Part shown: positions 8,305 to 15,800 of the stretch, piece after piece
Layout of the letters: each line of letters opens with the position of its first letter
Numbering within the stretch: the first letter of the stretch is position 1
From: Pseudomonadota bacterium
GTDB taxonomy: Bacteria; Pseudomonadota; Alphaproteobacteria; Rhizobiales; Xanthobacteraceae
Length of the DNA: 19,142 nucleotides
Direction: 5' to 3'
Assembly: GCA_023417665.1 (NCBI GenBank)
Contig: JAEZFA010000247.1
Location: 1-19,142 of the forward strand
The notes under the pieces: model-generated
Told to the model about the DNA's origin: nothing
Database searches by the model: none
What the model saw: the letters and a program-made list of their open reading frames with translations, nothing else
Position numbers and translations under genes: made by a program

Positions 8305-9908
8305 AGCGACGCCTTGGCGATCTGCGCTTCGAGCATTTCGAGCAGCGCTTCTTCGTCGGTGGGAATGGCGGGCTTCAGATTCGACGGCGGCGGCACTTGC
8401 GCAGCATACCATTCCTTAACGGCCGCCAGCGACGGGTGCTCGAGCGCACGCGTGAGATAATTCCAGACCCGCGGCATATGCGCGAGATATTGCGCCTTGC
8501 CGTCGCGGCGATCGAGCCGCGCGAAGATGCCGAGAATCTTGGTCGCGCGTTGCGCGCCCATCGTCACGTAATGCGCGGCAAAGCGCGCCGGGTCGAACGA
8601 CGGATCGGCGGCGAACATGCCGGCGGCATAACGGGCGAGCAGCCGCATCTCCATGTCTTCCGGCACCGTGACGCGCGCATCCATCAGAAGCGAGGCGACG
8701 TCATAGGCCCGCGGTCCGATCAGCGCGTCCTGAAAGTCGAGCAGGCCGACACGCTTCAGCCCTTCGCGTTCCGGCAGCCACAAAAGATTGGGCGAATGAA
8801 AGTCGCGCAGCACCAGAGACGGCGGCTGGCTCAGCGGATCGAGCAGCGCTTCGCGCCACAGCGCGCGGAAGGCTTCGCGCGTCGCCGCCTCGACCTGCGT
8901 GCCGGGCTTGCAATGGGGAATGTACCAGTCGATCAGGAGGTCGGCTTCGATCAGGAGCGCATCGAGATCATAGCGCGGGATTTCGTATTCGATGCGCGGC
9001 GCGACCGGGAGCCGCTCGGAAAGCTCGGCTTTATGCAGCGCGACCAGCACGTCGATAGCCGCCGCATAGCGTTCTTCGATAGGTGCTGCCGGCTCGCCCG
9101 CGACGACGCCTTCGCTACCCAGGTCTTCGATGATCAGGACGCCGTTGTTGAGGTCGGCTGCGAAAATTTCAGGCGCCGAAAGGCCTCGCGCCCGCAGCCC
9201 GCGTGAGAGCGCGATGAAGGGTTTGATGTCCTGCGCAAGTTTCGCGATCTCGCCATAGGTGCGGCCGTTGCGGATGACGGGACCATCCTTGCTCACCGGC
9301 GACTTCATCAGGATCGCGGTTTCATTGCCGAGGTGCAGCCGCTCATAGCTGCGGCTCGAAGCGTCGCCCTGCAGATGCACGCGCCGCGCGTTGGCAAAGC
9401 CCGCAGATTCGAGCGCGGTATGTTCGGCGCGAATGCGCGCGAGCCGCTCGCTCCAGTTACCGATGCCGGTGATTGCGATGCGCCGGTGCGTGGGTCCGAG
9501 ATCGGGTGCAAGTTCGAGGTGGATTTCCAGCCGCTCGCTTTGCAGAAGCGGACCCGCGCGCTCCGGCCATTCGACCAGCACCGCGGCATCGACCGAGGCT
9601 TCCTCCCAGCCGATTTCCGAAAGCTCGGCCAGCGTATTCACGCGATAGAGGTCGGCATGCACGACCGGAAAGCGGGGCAGGTCATAGACCTGCATGAGTG
9701 TGAAGGTCGGGCTCGGCACTTCAAGCGCTTCATCGGCGGCGAGCGTGCGGATTACGGCGCGGGCGAAGGCCGACTTGCCGGTGCCGAGTTCGCCGCCGAC
9801 CGCGATGACATCGCCGGGGCGGATCGCAAACGCGATGTCCCGGGCAAGTTCCCGGGTCGCGGCTTCGCTGGAAAGGACGAACTCCCAGGTTTTTTGCGTT
9901 GCGCTCAT
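8301..9908 (-). CDS. TsaE-AmgK fusion: tRNA t6A ATPase joined to an anomeric sugar kinase
   Basis: This is one 535-residue reading frame with two enzymes. Residues 1 to about 150 are TsaE (YjeE), the ATPase of the TsaBDE complex that makes t6A37 in tRNA. It shows Walker A GELGTGKS (39-46), PSPTF (65-69), HADLYR (84-89) and EWPER (113-117). Residues from about 155 on form an aminoglycoside-phosphotransferase-like kinase with GDASSRSYERL (181-191), EDLG (261-264), the catalytic loop RDFHSPN (368-374) and DFQDALIGP (391-399). These resemble AmgK, which phosphorylates MurNAc/GlcNAc at C1. The next gene is murU-like, the normal AmgK partner. The gene starts with an ATG overlapping the kinase stop (ATGA), with no visible ribosome site of its own, and ends in a TTGA overlap with murU. 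The sugar specificity is inferred. Confidence 0.88.
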   Translation of the reverse strand: MSATQKTWEFVLSSEAATRELARDIAFAIRPGDVIAVGGELGTGKSAFARAVIRTLAADEALEVPSPTFTLMQVYDLPRFPVVHADLYRVNTLAELSEIGWEEASVDAAVLVEWPERAGPLLQSERLEIHLELAPDLGPTHRRIAITGIGNWSERLARIRAEHTALESAGFANARRVHLQGDASSRSYERLHLGNETAILMKSPVSKDGPVIRNGRTYGEIAKLAQDIKPFIALSRGLRARGLSAPEIFAADLNNGVLIIEDLGSEGVVAGEPAAPIEERYAAAIDVLVALHKAELSERLPVAPRIEYEIPRYDLDALLIEADLLIDWYIPHCKPGTQVEAATREAFRALWREALLDPLSQPPSLVLRDFHSPNLLWLPEREGLKRVGLLDFQDALIGPRAYDVASLLMDARVTVPEDMEMRLLARYAAGMFAADPSFDPARFAAHYVTMGAQRATKILGIFARLDRRDGKAQYLAHMPRVWNYLTRALEHPSLAAVKEWYAAQVPPPSNLKPAIPTDEEALLEMLEAQIAKASL

Positions 9909-12478
9909 GCGAGGGGTGTCGGGCTGTTCTTCGTGTCCGGAGGCACTAGCGGAAATACGCAGGTGATCACAGTACCGCGGTTTGGCTCGGAGTCGATCAC
10001 CACATCGCCGCCCTGCAGCTTCATAGCCGAACGGACCAGCGAAAGCCCGAGCCCGGTGCCGCGATGGGTGGAATCGATCGGCAGCGGCTCGAGATTCTGG
10101 AACAGCCGCTCCTGCACGTCGCGCGGGATGCCCGGGCCGCGATCGGAGACATGAAACAGGATCGCCTGCTGCCGGCGCTCCACCGACAGGCCGATGGTCT
10201 CGCCGCGCGGGGAATGCGCGGCGGCATTGGCGACCACGTTCTGCAGCACCTGCCGCACGCGCGCTTCGTCGGCGGAGAACGAGCCGATCCCGGCGGGCAC
10301 GTCGATCACGATGGAAAGCTGCTTCTCGGCAAGCCGCGTCTTCGCCTCCTCGGCGACGGAATCGAGCAGCTTGCGGATTTCGACCTGCGCCGCCGGCATG
10401 TTCCGTCCGCCCGCGTCGAGGATCGCAAGCTGCAGGCCGTCGATGATCGAAAGCAGCTCCGCGCTGGAGGCGGAGATATGGCCGAGATATTCGCGCTGCC
10501 GCTCGCTCAAGGGGCCGGCCTCGGAGGTGCCGAGAAACTGCGCATAGCCGGAGATGTTGTTCAGCGGCGAGCGCAGGTCATGCGAGATGTAGCGGATCAC
10601 GGTATCGCGGATCGCATCGGAGGCGATCAGCGCGGCATTGCGCTCGCGCAGGATGCGCTCGGCGCGCACGGTGTCGCTGATGTCGCGGAAGGTGACGAGG
10701 TTGCCGCCGTCGGGAAGCGGCACCACCGTGCAGTCGAAGGCGCGCGAGCCGGAGAGCTCGAGCCGTTTGCCGATCACGTTGCGATCACCGACCGTCGTCA
10801 CCACGCGTTCGACTTCGCTCCAGACATCGTTGCTGCCCGGCTCGATCGCGCGGCACATCCGCCGGATCGCATCCACCGCGGGCTTGTCGGCAAGGTCGGC
10901 ATCGGAAAACTTCCACAAGGTCTGGAACGAGCGGTTGTGCAATTGCAGCCGGCCATCGACGCCGAAGACGGCGACCGCTTCCGCAAGCGCGTCCAGGGTC
11001 TCGCTCTGCGCGGTTTCCAGCGAGGAGAAGCGGCTCGCCAGCGCATAGCCTTCGGAGACGTCGTCGAAGAGATAGGTCACGCCGCCTTGCGCATTCGGGC
11101 TGATCGAGAGCCTGAGCGAACGGCCGTCCGGCAGATGCCAGAGCGTGTGCTTGGGATCGACCGACGCATAGGCTTCGTGCAGCTGCATCTTGAAGGCGCG
11201 GAAGTCGCTGGTTTCCGGCACGCAGCGCTCCGCGCGCAGCTTGTCGAGTACGATCGCGTCGTCGGGATGTTGCTCGAGAAACGCGGCATCGAGCTTGAAG
11301 AGCGATAGATAGGCCGCGTTATAGAAGATCAGGCGGCGGTCCGAGCCGAAGATCGCGACCGCGGTCGGCATCTGGTCGAGCGTGCGCCGGTGTGCTTCGT
11401 TGATGCGGTCGATCTCGCTTTGCGCGATTTCGGCTTCGGTCACGTCGAGCGCGATGCCCGCCGCGCCGCGCTTGGCGGAGGCTTCGAATACTTCAAGCGT
11501 GCGGCGCTTGCCGGCGACGATGGCAGGCATCCGGCCATGAAAGGTGCCGCTGCCGTTGCGCGCCTTTGCGAGTTCGGCGCGCGCCGGCTGGTCGAGGAGT
11601 TCGGCATTGCGCGCGGTGGCGTCGTCGGCGTCGCGGGCTTCCACGGCCGCGGCATAGGCGCGATTGGCGAAGACGAGTTTGCCTTCGGCATTCTTGATCC
11701 ACATCGGTGCCGGCATCAGCTCGAGCAGATTGCGCACACACTCGATCTCGTCTTCGAGCTGCCTGTGCAGCGTGACGGCCGCCGCATGATCGCGCTTGGC
11801 GCCGGTCACGTCGCGCAGCCGCAGGACGGCAACGCCGCCGACCGGCCGGCCTTCCGCTTCGATATGCCGGCCGCGCGGCGTGAGCAGCGAGAAGCCGAAG
11901 GCCTGCCCGCGCTTGCGCAGAAGTTCGACGGCGTTTTCGAGTGCGGCGGCAGGCTCCGCGCCGAGCCAGGAGCCGAATGCGAGAATCCGCCGCGAGGATT
12001 CAAGGCCGCTGATCGAACCGACTTCGCCGAGCACCACGGGTTCGCTGGCCAGGCTGCGCCAGATGACGACCACCTGGGGCTCCGAAAGCAGAAGTGCGGT
12101 CATGCGGTCGGCTTCCGCCCGGAGCCGTGCGATTTCCCGCCGCGCTTCCGTGCGCTCGATCGCGGCCCGGGTTCGCGAACGCAGGAGCGCAATCGCGGTC
12201 ACGACGGCGAAAAGAAGAATACCGAAGGTCAGCGCGAGCGAGGTGATTTCCTGCCGGCTCAACGCCTGCCCGAAAGCGATCACACGCTCGATCAGGTTCT
12301 CCTGCGCATGTGCCGGGCCACAGAAGGCAAGGCCGAGCGCTGCCCCGAAAGCCGCCGCATGTCGTGGGCGTAGGCGCGGCCGTGGCGCAACAAGGCGCGA
12401 CGCTGGCTGCGATGTGCCGGTTCCCGCCGCTTCCGGCATGGTTGCGATTGCTGCCCTCTTTGATGCGGCCGGGCTCAT
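9905..12478 (-). CDS. Multi-PAS membrane sensor histidine kinase, DivL-like
   Basis: This encodes about 857 residues (871 if a TTG at 12520 is used; the numbers below use that longer form). An Arg-rich start leads into two hydrophobic stretches, about 52-74 (ending in the signal-peptidase-like PAHAQ) and 90-112. A coiled region follows, then three to four PAS-like repeats (about 130-240, 262-365, 380-490, 505-615). The HisKA H-box is SHDLRSPLN (His647). The ATPase shows an N-box (VVANAAAHS), DRGPGIP and GTGLGLSL. There is no receiver domain, so its response regulator is elsewhere. Architecture and the tsaE-amgK-murU-addBA neighbourhood suggest the DivL family of cell-cycle kinases, but here the H-box keeps histidine where Caulobacter DivL has tyrosine. 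Start uncertain: ATG 12478, ATG 12439 or TTG 12520. Confidence 0.85.
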   Translation of the reverse strand: MSPAASKRAAIATMPEAAGTGTSQPASRLVAPRPRLRPRHAAAFGAALGLAFCGPAHAQENLIERVIAFGQALSRQEITSLALTFGILLFAVVTAIALLRSRTRAAIERTEARREIARLRAEADRMTALLLSEPQVVVIWRSLASEPVVLGEVGSISGLESSRRILAFGSWLGAEPAAALENAVELLRKRGQAFGFSLLTPRGRHIEAEGRPVGGVAVLRLRDVTGAKRDHAAAVTLHRQLEDEIECVRNLLELMPAPMWIKNAEGKLVFANRAYAAAVEARDADDATARNAELLDQPARAELAKARNGSGTFHGRMPAIVAGKRRTLEVFEASAKRGAAGIALDVTEAEIAQSEIDRINEAHRRTLDQMPTAVAIFGSDRRLIFYNAAYLSLFKLDAAFLEQHPDDAIVLDKLRAERCVPETSDFRAFKMQLHEAYASVDPKHTLWHLPDGRSLRLSISPNAQGGVTYLFDDVSEGYALASRFSSLETAQSETLDALAEAVAVFGVDGRLQLHNRSFQTLWKFSDADLADKPAVDAIRRMCRAIEPGSNDVWSEVERVVTTVGDRNVIGKRLELSGSRAFDCTVVPLPDGGNLVTFRDISDTVRAERILRERNAALIASDAIRDTVIRYISHDLRSPLNNISGYAQFLGTSEAGPLSERQREYLGHISASSAELLSIIDGLQLAILDAGGRNMPAAQVEIRKLLDSVAEEAKTRLAEKQLSIVIDVPAGIGSFSADEARVRQVLQNVVANAAAHSPRGETIGLSVERRQQAILFHVSDRGPGIPRDVQERLFQNLEPLPIDSTHRGTGLGLSLVRSAMKLQGGDVVIDSEPNRGTVITCVFPLVPPDTKNSPTPLA

Positions 12479-12493
12479 GGAGCGCGGGCCGCT

Positions 12494-12516
12494 TTCGCGG
12501 CCGCCGCGGCCGCGAA
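12494..12516. repeat. 23-bp GC palindrome at the kinase gene's 5' end
   Basis: The arms ttcgcggccgc (12494-12504) and gcggccgcgaa (12506-12516) are perfect 11-bp complements around one central base, and hold two overlapping NotI-type octamers. In the minus-strand transcript this would be a very stable stem 15 nt before the ATG at 12478. If the TTG at 12520 is used, it lies inside the first codons. No T run follows, so it is not a standard terminator. Confidence 0.7.
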
Positions 12517-12562
12517 TCAAGCCACTCTACCCCCCGAAGGAGTCGCGGCAGAAGGGGATTTG

Positions 12563-12582
12563 CGAGGGCTCAAAGCCCCTCG
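12563..12582 (-). terminator. Weak hairpin spanning the cysK stop codon
   Basis: On the minus strand cgaggggct and agccctcg pair over 8 bp with one bulged G around the loop ttg; the cysK stop TGA straddles the loop. No T run follows (caaatcccctt), so intrinsic termination would be weak. It could stabilise the cysK 3' end or partly separate cysK from the kinase gene. Confidence 0.3.
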
Positions 12583-13520
12583 AACAGAGCGGTCGAAAGA
12601 TAGCGCTCGGCAAAGCTCGGTACGATCACCACGATGTTTTTGCCGGCATATTCGGGGCGCGCGCCGATTTCGAGCGCGGCAGCGACCGCCGCACCCGAGG
12701 AGATGCCGCCGGGAATGCCGTCGAGCCTTGCAAGCGCCCGGGCGGTTTCGAAAGCGGTCTGGTTCCCGACCGTCACCACCTCGTCGATCACGCTGCGGTC
12801 GAGCACTTCGGGCACGAAGCCGGCGCCGATGCCCTGAATCTTGTGGGGTCCCGGCTGTCCGCCGGAGAGCACCGGGCTGTCTTCGGGCTCGACCGCGAAA
12901 ACCTTCAGCGATTTCCGGCGGGGCTTGAGTGCCTGGCCGACGCCCGTGATCGTGCCGCCGGTTCCGACGCCGGCGACGAAGGCGTCGATCTCGCCGCCGG
13001 TATCGTTCCAGATTTCTTCCGCGGTGGTCTCGCGGTGGATTTTGGGGTTCGCGAGGTTGCGGAATTGCTGCGGCATCACCGCGTTCTTGAGCTGCGCGAT
13101 GATTTCCTCCGCCTTGCCGACCGCGCCCCGCATGCCCTGCGCCGCTTCGGTGAGGACGAGTTCCGCGCCAAGCAGCGAGAGCATCTTGCGCCGCTCCAGC
13201 GACATGGATTCCGGCATCACCAGAATGAGCCGATAGCCGCGCGCCGCCGCGACGAAGGCCAGCGCAATGCCGGTATTGCCCGAGGTCGGCTCGACCAGCA
13301 CGGTGTCGGGCTTCAGTACGCCGGCGGCTTCCATCGCATCGATCATGGAAACGCCGATGCGATCCTTCACTGATGCGATCGGATTGAAGAACTCAAGCTT
13401 CGCGAGAATGTTGGCCTTGATGCCGCGCGATTGCGGCAGCCGCTGCAGCCGGACGAGCGGCGTATCGCCGACGGTTTCGGTGATCGAGTTGAAAATCTTT
13501 CCGCGGCCGGGCTTCGACAT
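12570..13520 (-). CDS. cysK: Cysteine synthase (O-acetylserine sulfhydrylase), PLP enzyme
   Basis: This 316-residue fold-type II PLP enzyme makes L-cysteine from O-acetylserine and sulfide in the cytoplasm. The PLP lysine is Lys52 in SVKDRIG. The substrate loop is TSGNTG (79-84), the phosphate-binding glycine loop is GVGTGGT (184-190), and GIGAGF (230-235) and SSGAA (Ser275 at the pyridine nitrogen) complete the CysK pattern. The length is usual for CysK; a CBS domain or other C-terminal extension, as in cystathionine beta-synthase, is absent. ATG 13520 has GGAG eight bases upstream. It follows an Rrf2 regulator by 82 nt on the same strand, which suggests local control by cysteine or O-acetylserine. 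CysK rather than CysM is favoured by the motif context. Confidence 0.95.
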   Translation of the reverse strand: MSKPGRGKIFNSITETVGDTPLVRLQRLPQSRGIKANILAKLEFFNPIASVKDRIGVSMIDAMEAAGVLKPDTVLVEPTSGNTGIALAFVAAARGYRLILVMPESMSLERRKMLSLLGAELVLTEAAQGMRGAVGKAEEIIAQLKNAVMPQQFRNLANPKIHRETTAEEIWNDTGGEIDAFVAGVGTGGTITGVGQALKPRRKSLKVFAVEPEDSPVLSGGQPGPHKIQGIGAGFVPEVLDRSVIDEVVTVGNQTAFETARALARLDGIPGGISSGAAVAAALEIGARPEYAGKNIVVIVPSFAERYLSTALFEGL

Positions 13521-13602
13521 CTCGCGCGCTCCACAAATATTGCTTCGGCGCAGCCTAGTCTATTCACGGCTCATAGTCGATGAAGCGAAATAAGTACGAC
13601 GA
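13521..13602 (-). promoter_or_regulatory. rrf2-cysK intergenic region with a weak dyad
   Basis: These 82 nt are less GC-rich than the flanking genes. They contain an imperfect dyad, CTAT-N9-ATAG (13560-13576), extended by one more G/C pair outside a mismatch. Its size is like the imperfect dyads bound by Rrf2 proteins. A cysK promoter and Rrf2 operator could lie here, but I see no convincing -35/-10 pair. Confidence 0.2.
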
Positions 13603-14043
13603 TCAGATGTTGAAATCGGCGGAGGCCGTCGTTTCCTGCATCCCCGCGCGCTCGGCGTCGCGGCACAAGGCGTCGATCGTGATTTCGGCGAGCGCGTCCT
13701 CGAACAGGCGCTCGGCCTTTTGCAGTGCCGGCGCGATGACATTGGCGACGACGACGGGCTTTCGTCCTTTCGCCGCGGGCTCGGAGTTTTCCGCGACCTG
13801 CGAAATTTCAGCGACCGAAATGCGCCGGCGTTCGCGCGCAAGCTCGTAGCCGCCGCGCGGGCCGCGCACGCCTTTCAGAATGCCGGCATGCACCAGTGCC
13901 TGCAGCACCGGCTCGAGATGACGCGGCGGCAAGCCGTGACGTTCGGCAAGCGCCTTGGCCGCGACCGGCGTGCCGCGGGAGTGAATCGCAACATCGACCA
14001 CGGCGGCGACGGCGAGCAGACTTTTTTCGGAGAGACGGGCCAT
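13603..14043 (-). CDS. Rrf2-family transcriptional regulator without Fe-S cysteines
   Basis: This is a 146-residue Rrf2 (winged helix) DNA-binding protein. The N-terminal MARLSEKSLLAVAAVVDVA helix, the HTH (about 27-50) and the wing RGPRGGYELAR (60-70) are standard, followed by the long dimer helix. The three closely spaced cysteines that hold the cluster in IscR and NsrR are missing: the only cysteine is Cys127. It is therefore more like CymR, which senses cysteine status through CysK in Firmicutes; cysK is the next gene. The start is ATG 14043, 2 nt after the dut stop. An in-frame TTG at 14049 would overlap that stop as TTGA and add two residues. A role in cysteine control is inferred from context only. 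Confidence 0.88.
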   Translation of the reverse strand: MARLSEKSLLAVAAVVDVAIHSRGTPVAAKALAERHGLPPRHLEPVLQALVHAGILKGVRGPRGGYELARERRRISVAEISQVAENSEPAAKGRKPVVVANVIAPALQKAERLFEDALAEITIDALCRDAERAGMQETTASADFNI

Positions 14044-14045
14044 AC

Positions 14046-14516
14046 TCAAGCACTCTTTGGAGACGACTGAACGCCGGTGGAGCCGAAGCCGCCGCTGCCG
14101 CGGACGGTTTCGTCAAGCGATGAAACTTCATGCAGGGCAAGCTGCTCGACGCGCGCGAACACGATCTGCGCAATGCGCATGCCGCGCGTAACGATGAAAT
14201 CCTCGTCGCCGCTGTTCAGCAGAATGACTTTCACTTCGCCGCGATAATCGGAATCGACGGTGCCCGGCGTATTGAGCACGGTGACGCCGTGCTTGAGCGC
14301 GAGGCCGGATCGTGGCCGCACCTGGCCTTCGAAGCCGTGAGGAATGGCGAGCATAATTCCGGTCGGCACCGCGGCGCGGCCGCGCGGCGGAATAACGAGC
14401 GGTGAGGCTTCCGCGAGCGCTGCAATCAGATCCATGCCGGCAGCGCCTGGGGTCGCATACTCCGGTGTCGGAAGATCTTTGCCGTGATCGAGGCGCGTGA
14501 AGGAGATCTTGTTCAT
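14046..14516 (-). CDS. dut: Deoxyuridine 5'-triphosphate nucleotidohydrolase (dUTPase)
   Basis: This 156-residue trimeric dUTPase converts dUTP to dUMP and pyrophosphate, keeping uracil out of DNA and feeding dTMP synthesis. All five family motifs are present in order: AGMDLIA (26-32), RPRSGLA (67-73), NTPGTVDSDYRGE (82-94, with catalytic Asp88 and the uracil-binding Tyr91), RGMRIAQIVF (111-120) and RGSGGFGSTG (139-148), the flexible C-terminal lid. The length is normal. ATG 14516 overlaps the coaBC stop as ATGA, so the two are translationally coupled, as is common for coaBC-dut. The Rrf2 gene begins 2 nt after its stop. Confidence 0.97.
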   Translation of the reverse strand: MNKISFTRLDHGKDLPTPEYATPGAAGMDLIAALAEASPLVIPPRGRAAVPTGIMLAIPHGFEGQVRPRSGLALKHGVTVLNTPGTVDSDYRGEVKVILLNSGDEDFIVTRGMRIAQIVFARVEQLALHEVSSLDETVRGSGGFGSTGVQSSPKSA

Positions 14517-15733
14517 TGTGCGCCCCCGAGCGTTGCGGCGATTTTCTTTACGAGCGACGCGGCGACCGCATCCTTGGTTTGCATCGGCCAGGAATCGACC
14601 TTGTCGGCGGTTACGATATGCACTTCGTTGGAAGCGCCGCCGAATGTTGCGGTCCCGGTGGAAACATCATTCGCCACGATCCAGTCGCAGCCTTTTCGCA
14701 GGAGCTTTGCGCGGGCGTTCTCGATCAGGTTTTCGGTTTCCGCCGCAAAGCCGATCACGAGCTGCGGGCGCAGGTTCGAGTGTCGCGCGATGGTTGCGAG
14801 AATGTCCGGGTTCTCCGCAAACGAAAGCGAAGGCAGTTTGCCTTCCTGCTTCTTCATCTTCTGCGACGCCTCGCTTTTGACGCGCCAGTCGGCGACGGCT
14901 GCGGCGAAGATCGCGGCATCCGCAGGCAGCGCGCCTTCGGCGGCGTGCAGCATCTGCTCCGCCGTCTCGACATGAATGGTCCTGACGCCGGAAGGATCGG
15001 GAAGCGCGACCGGACCGGAGACCAGCACGACCTCCGCGCCTGCCTGGGCCGCCATGCGCGCCAGCGCATGGCCCTGCTTGCCGGAGGAGTGATTGGAGAT
15101 GTAGCGCACCGGATCGATCGGCTCGCGCGTCGGACCGGAAGTCACGAGAATCTTTCTCCCCGCAAGCGCATCGCGCGCCGGCAGGTCGAACAGATTTTTC
15201 TCGATTGCGGCGACGATGGCGAGCGGCTCGCTCATGCGGCCCACGCCGCGCTCGCCGCTTTCTGCCATTTCGCCGGCTTCGGGGCCGCAAAAGGCGACGC
15301 CATCGGCTCGCAGGCGATCGGCGTTCCGGCGGGTCGCGGCGTTATTCCACATCGCCGGATTCATGGCGGGCGCAAGCAGAATGCGCCGGTCGGCGGCGAG
15401 CAGCACGGCGGTCGCGAGATCGTCGGCGCGGCCCTGCACCATCTTCGCCATGAGATCGGCAGTGGCGGGCGCGACCACGATGAGGTCCGCCTCGCGCGCG
15501 AGCCGGATATGACCGCCGTCGAATTCGGCCGCGAGATCGAAAAGTTCCGTGAACGGCCGTTCGCCCGCGACCGCGCCCACCGCAAGCGGGGTCACGAATT
15601 CCTGCGCTGCGCGCGTCATGATCACGCGAACCTTCGCGCCGCGCTCACGCAGCCGCCGGATCAGGTCGAGACTTTTATAAGCCGCGATGCCGCCGGCGAT
15701 GACGAGAAGGATTTTTTTGCCCGAAAGCGGCAT
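14513..15733 (-). CDS. coaBC: Bifunctional phosphopantothenoylcysteine decarboxylase/phosphopantothenate-cysteine ligase
   Basis: This 406-residue CoaBC (Dfp) condenses 4'-phosphopantothenate with cysteine using CTP, and decarboxylates the product to phosphopantetheine for coenzyme A. The N-terminal flavoprotein CoaC half has GGIAAYKS, the catalytic His in GGHIRLAREADL (about His75), the PAMNPAMW motif (122-129) and the catalytic Cys149 in FCGPEAG. The CoaB half has TSGPTREPID (198-207), NHSSGKQG, AAVADWR, the KMKK lysine region and GFAAET, then VANDVS. An upstream in-frame TTG at 15775 exists, but the ATG at 15733 puts the protein start right before the flavin fold and is preferred. Its use of cysteine makes the nearby rrf2-cysK pair notable. 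Confidence 0.96.
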   Translation of the reverse strand: MPLSGKKILLVIAGGIAAYKSLDLIRRLRERGAKVRVIMTRAAQEFVTPLAVGAVAGERPFTELFDLAAEFDGGHIRLAREADLIVVAPATADLMAKMVQGRADDLATAVLLAADRRILLAPAMNPAMWNNAATRRNADRLRADGVAFCGPEAGEMAESGERGVGRMSEPLAIVAAIEKNLFDLPARDALAGRKILVTSGPTREPIDPVRYISNHSSGKQGHALARMAAQAGAEVVLVSGPVALPDPSGVRTIHVETAEQMLHAAEGALPADAAIFAAAVADWRVKSEASQKMKKQEGKLPSLSFAENPDILATIARHSNLRPQLVIGFAAETENLIENARAKLLRKGCDWIVANDVSTGTATFGGASNEVHIVTADKVDSWPMQTKDAVAASLVKKIAATLGGAQ

Positions 15734-15772
15734 GGCGAACGCAGAAACTCCGGCCCTTCGCAGGGAAGCGGC

Positions 15773-15800
15773 CAATTATCAAAACTTGTCTGTATAATTG
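15773..15800 (-). promoter_or_regulatory. AT-rich inverted repeat, possible coaBC promoter/operator
   Basis: The arms caattat (15773-15779) and ataattg (15794-15800) are perfect 7-bp complements 14 nt apart, in an AT-rich island unlike its surroundings. On the minus strand GATAAT (15780-15775) is five of six to the -10 consensus and lies 41 nt before the coaBC ATG. The expected -35 position (ATGCAA) is poor. The repeat would cover the -10, as an operator often does. This is the only longer gap (108 nt) in the run, so a promoter here is plausible. Confidence 0.35.

Noticed and set aside
10064..11308. 414-codon open frame on the plus strand
   Set aside because: Antisense to the PAS histidine kinase, whose motifs are unmistakable; mirror frame artefact.
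12430..12480. Lipoprotein-type signal in the kinase N-terminus (LAFCG)
   Set aside because: Phe precedes the Cys, which lipobox consensus does not allow; a transmembrane or cleaved signal segment ending in AHA is more likely.
12479..12569. Clear promoter for the kinase gene
   Set aside because: No -35/-10 pair could be found in this GC-rich gap; read-through from cysK is as likely.
11796..13373. 525-codon open frame on the plus strand spanning kinase and cysK
   Set aside because: It crosses two well-supported minus-strand genes and the palindrome between them, and has low-complexity Arg/Ser/Ala composition.
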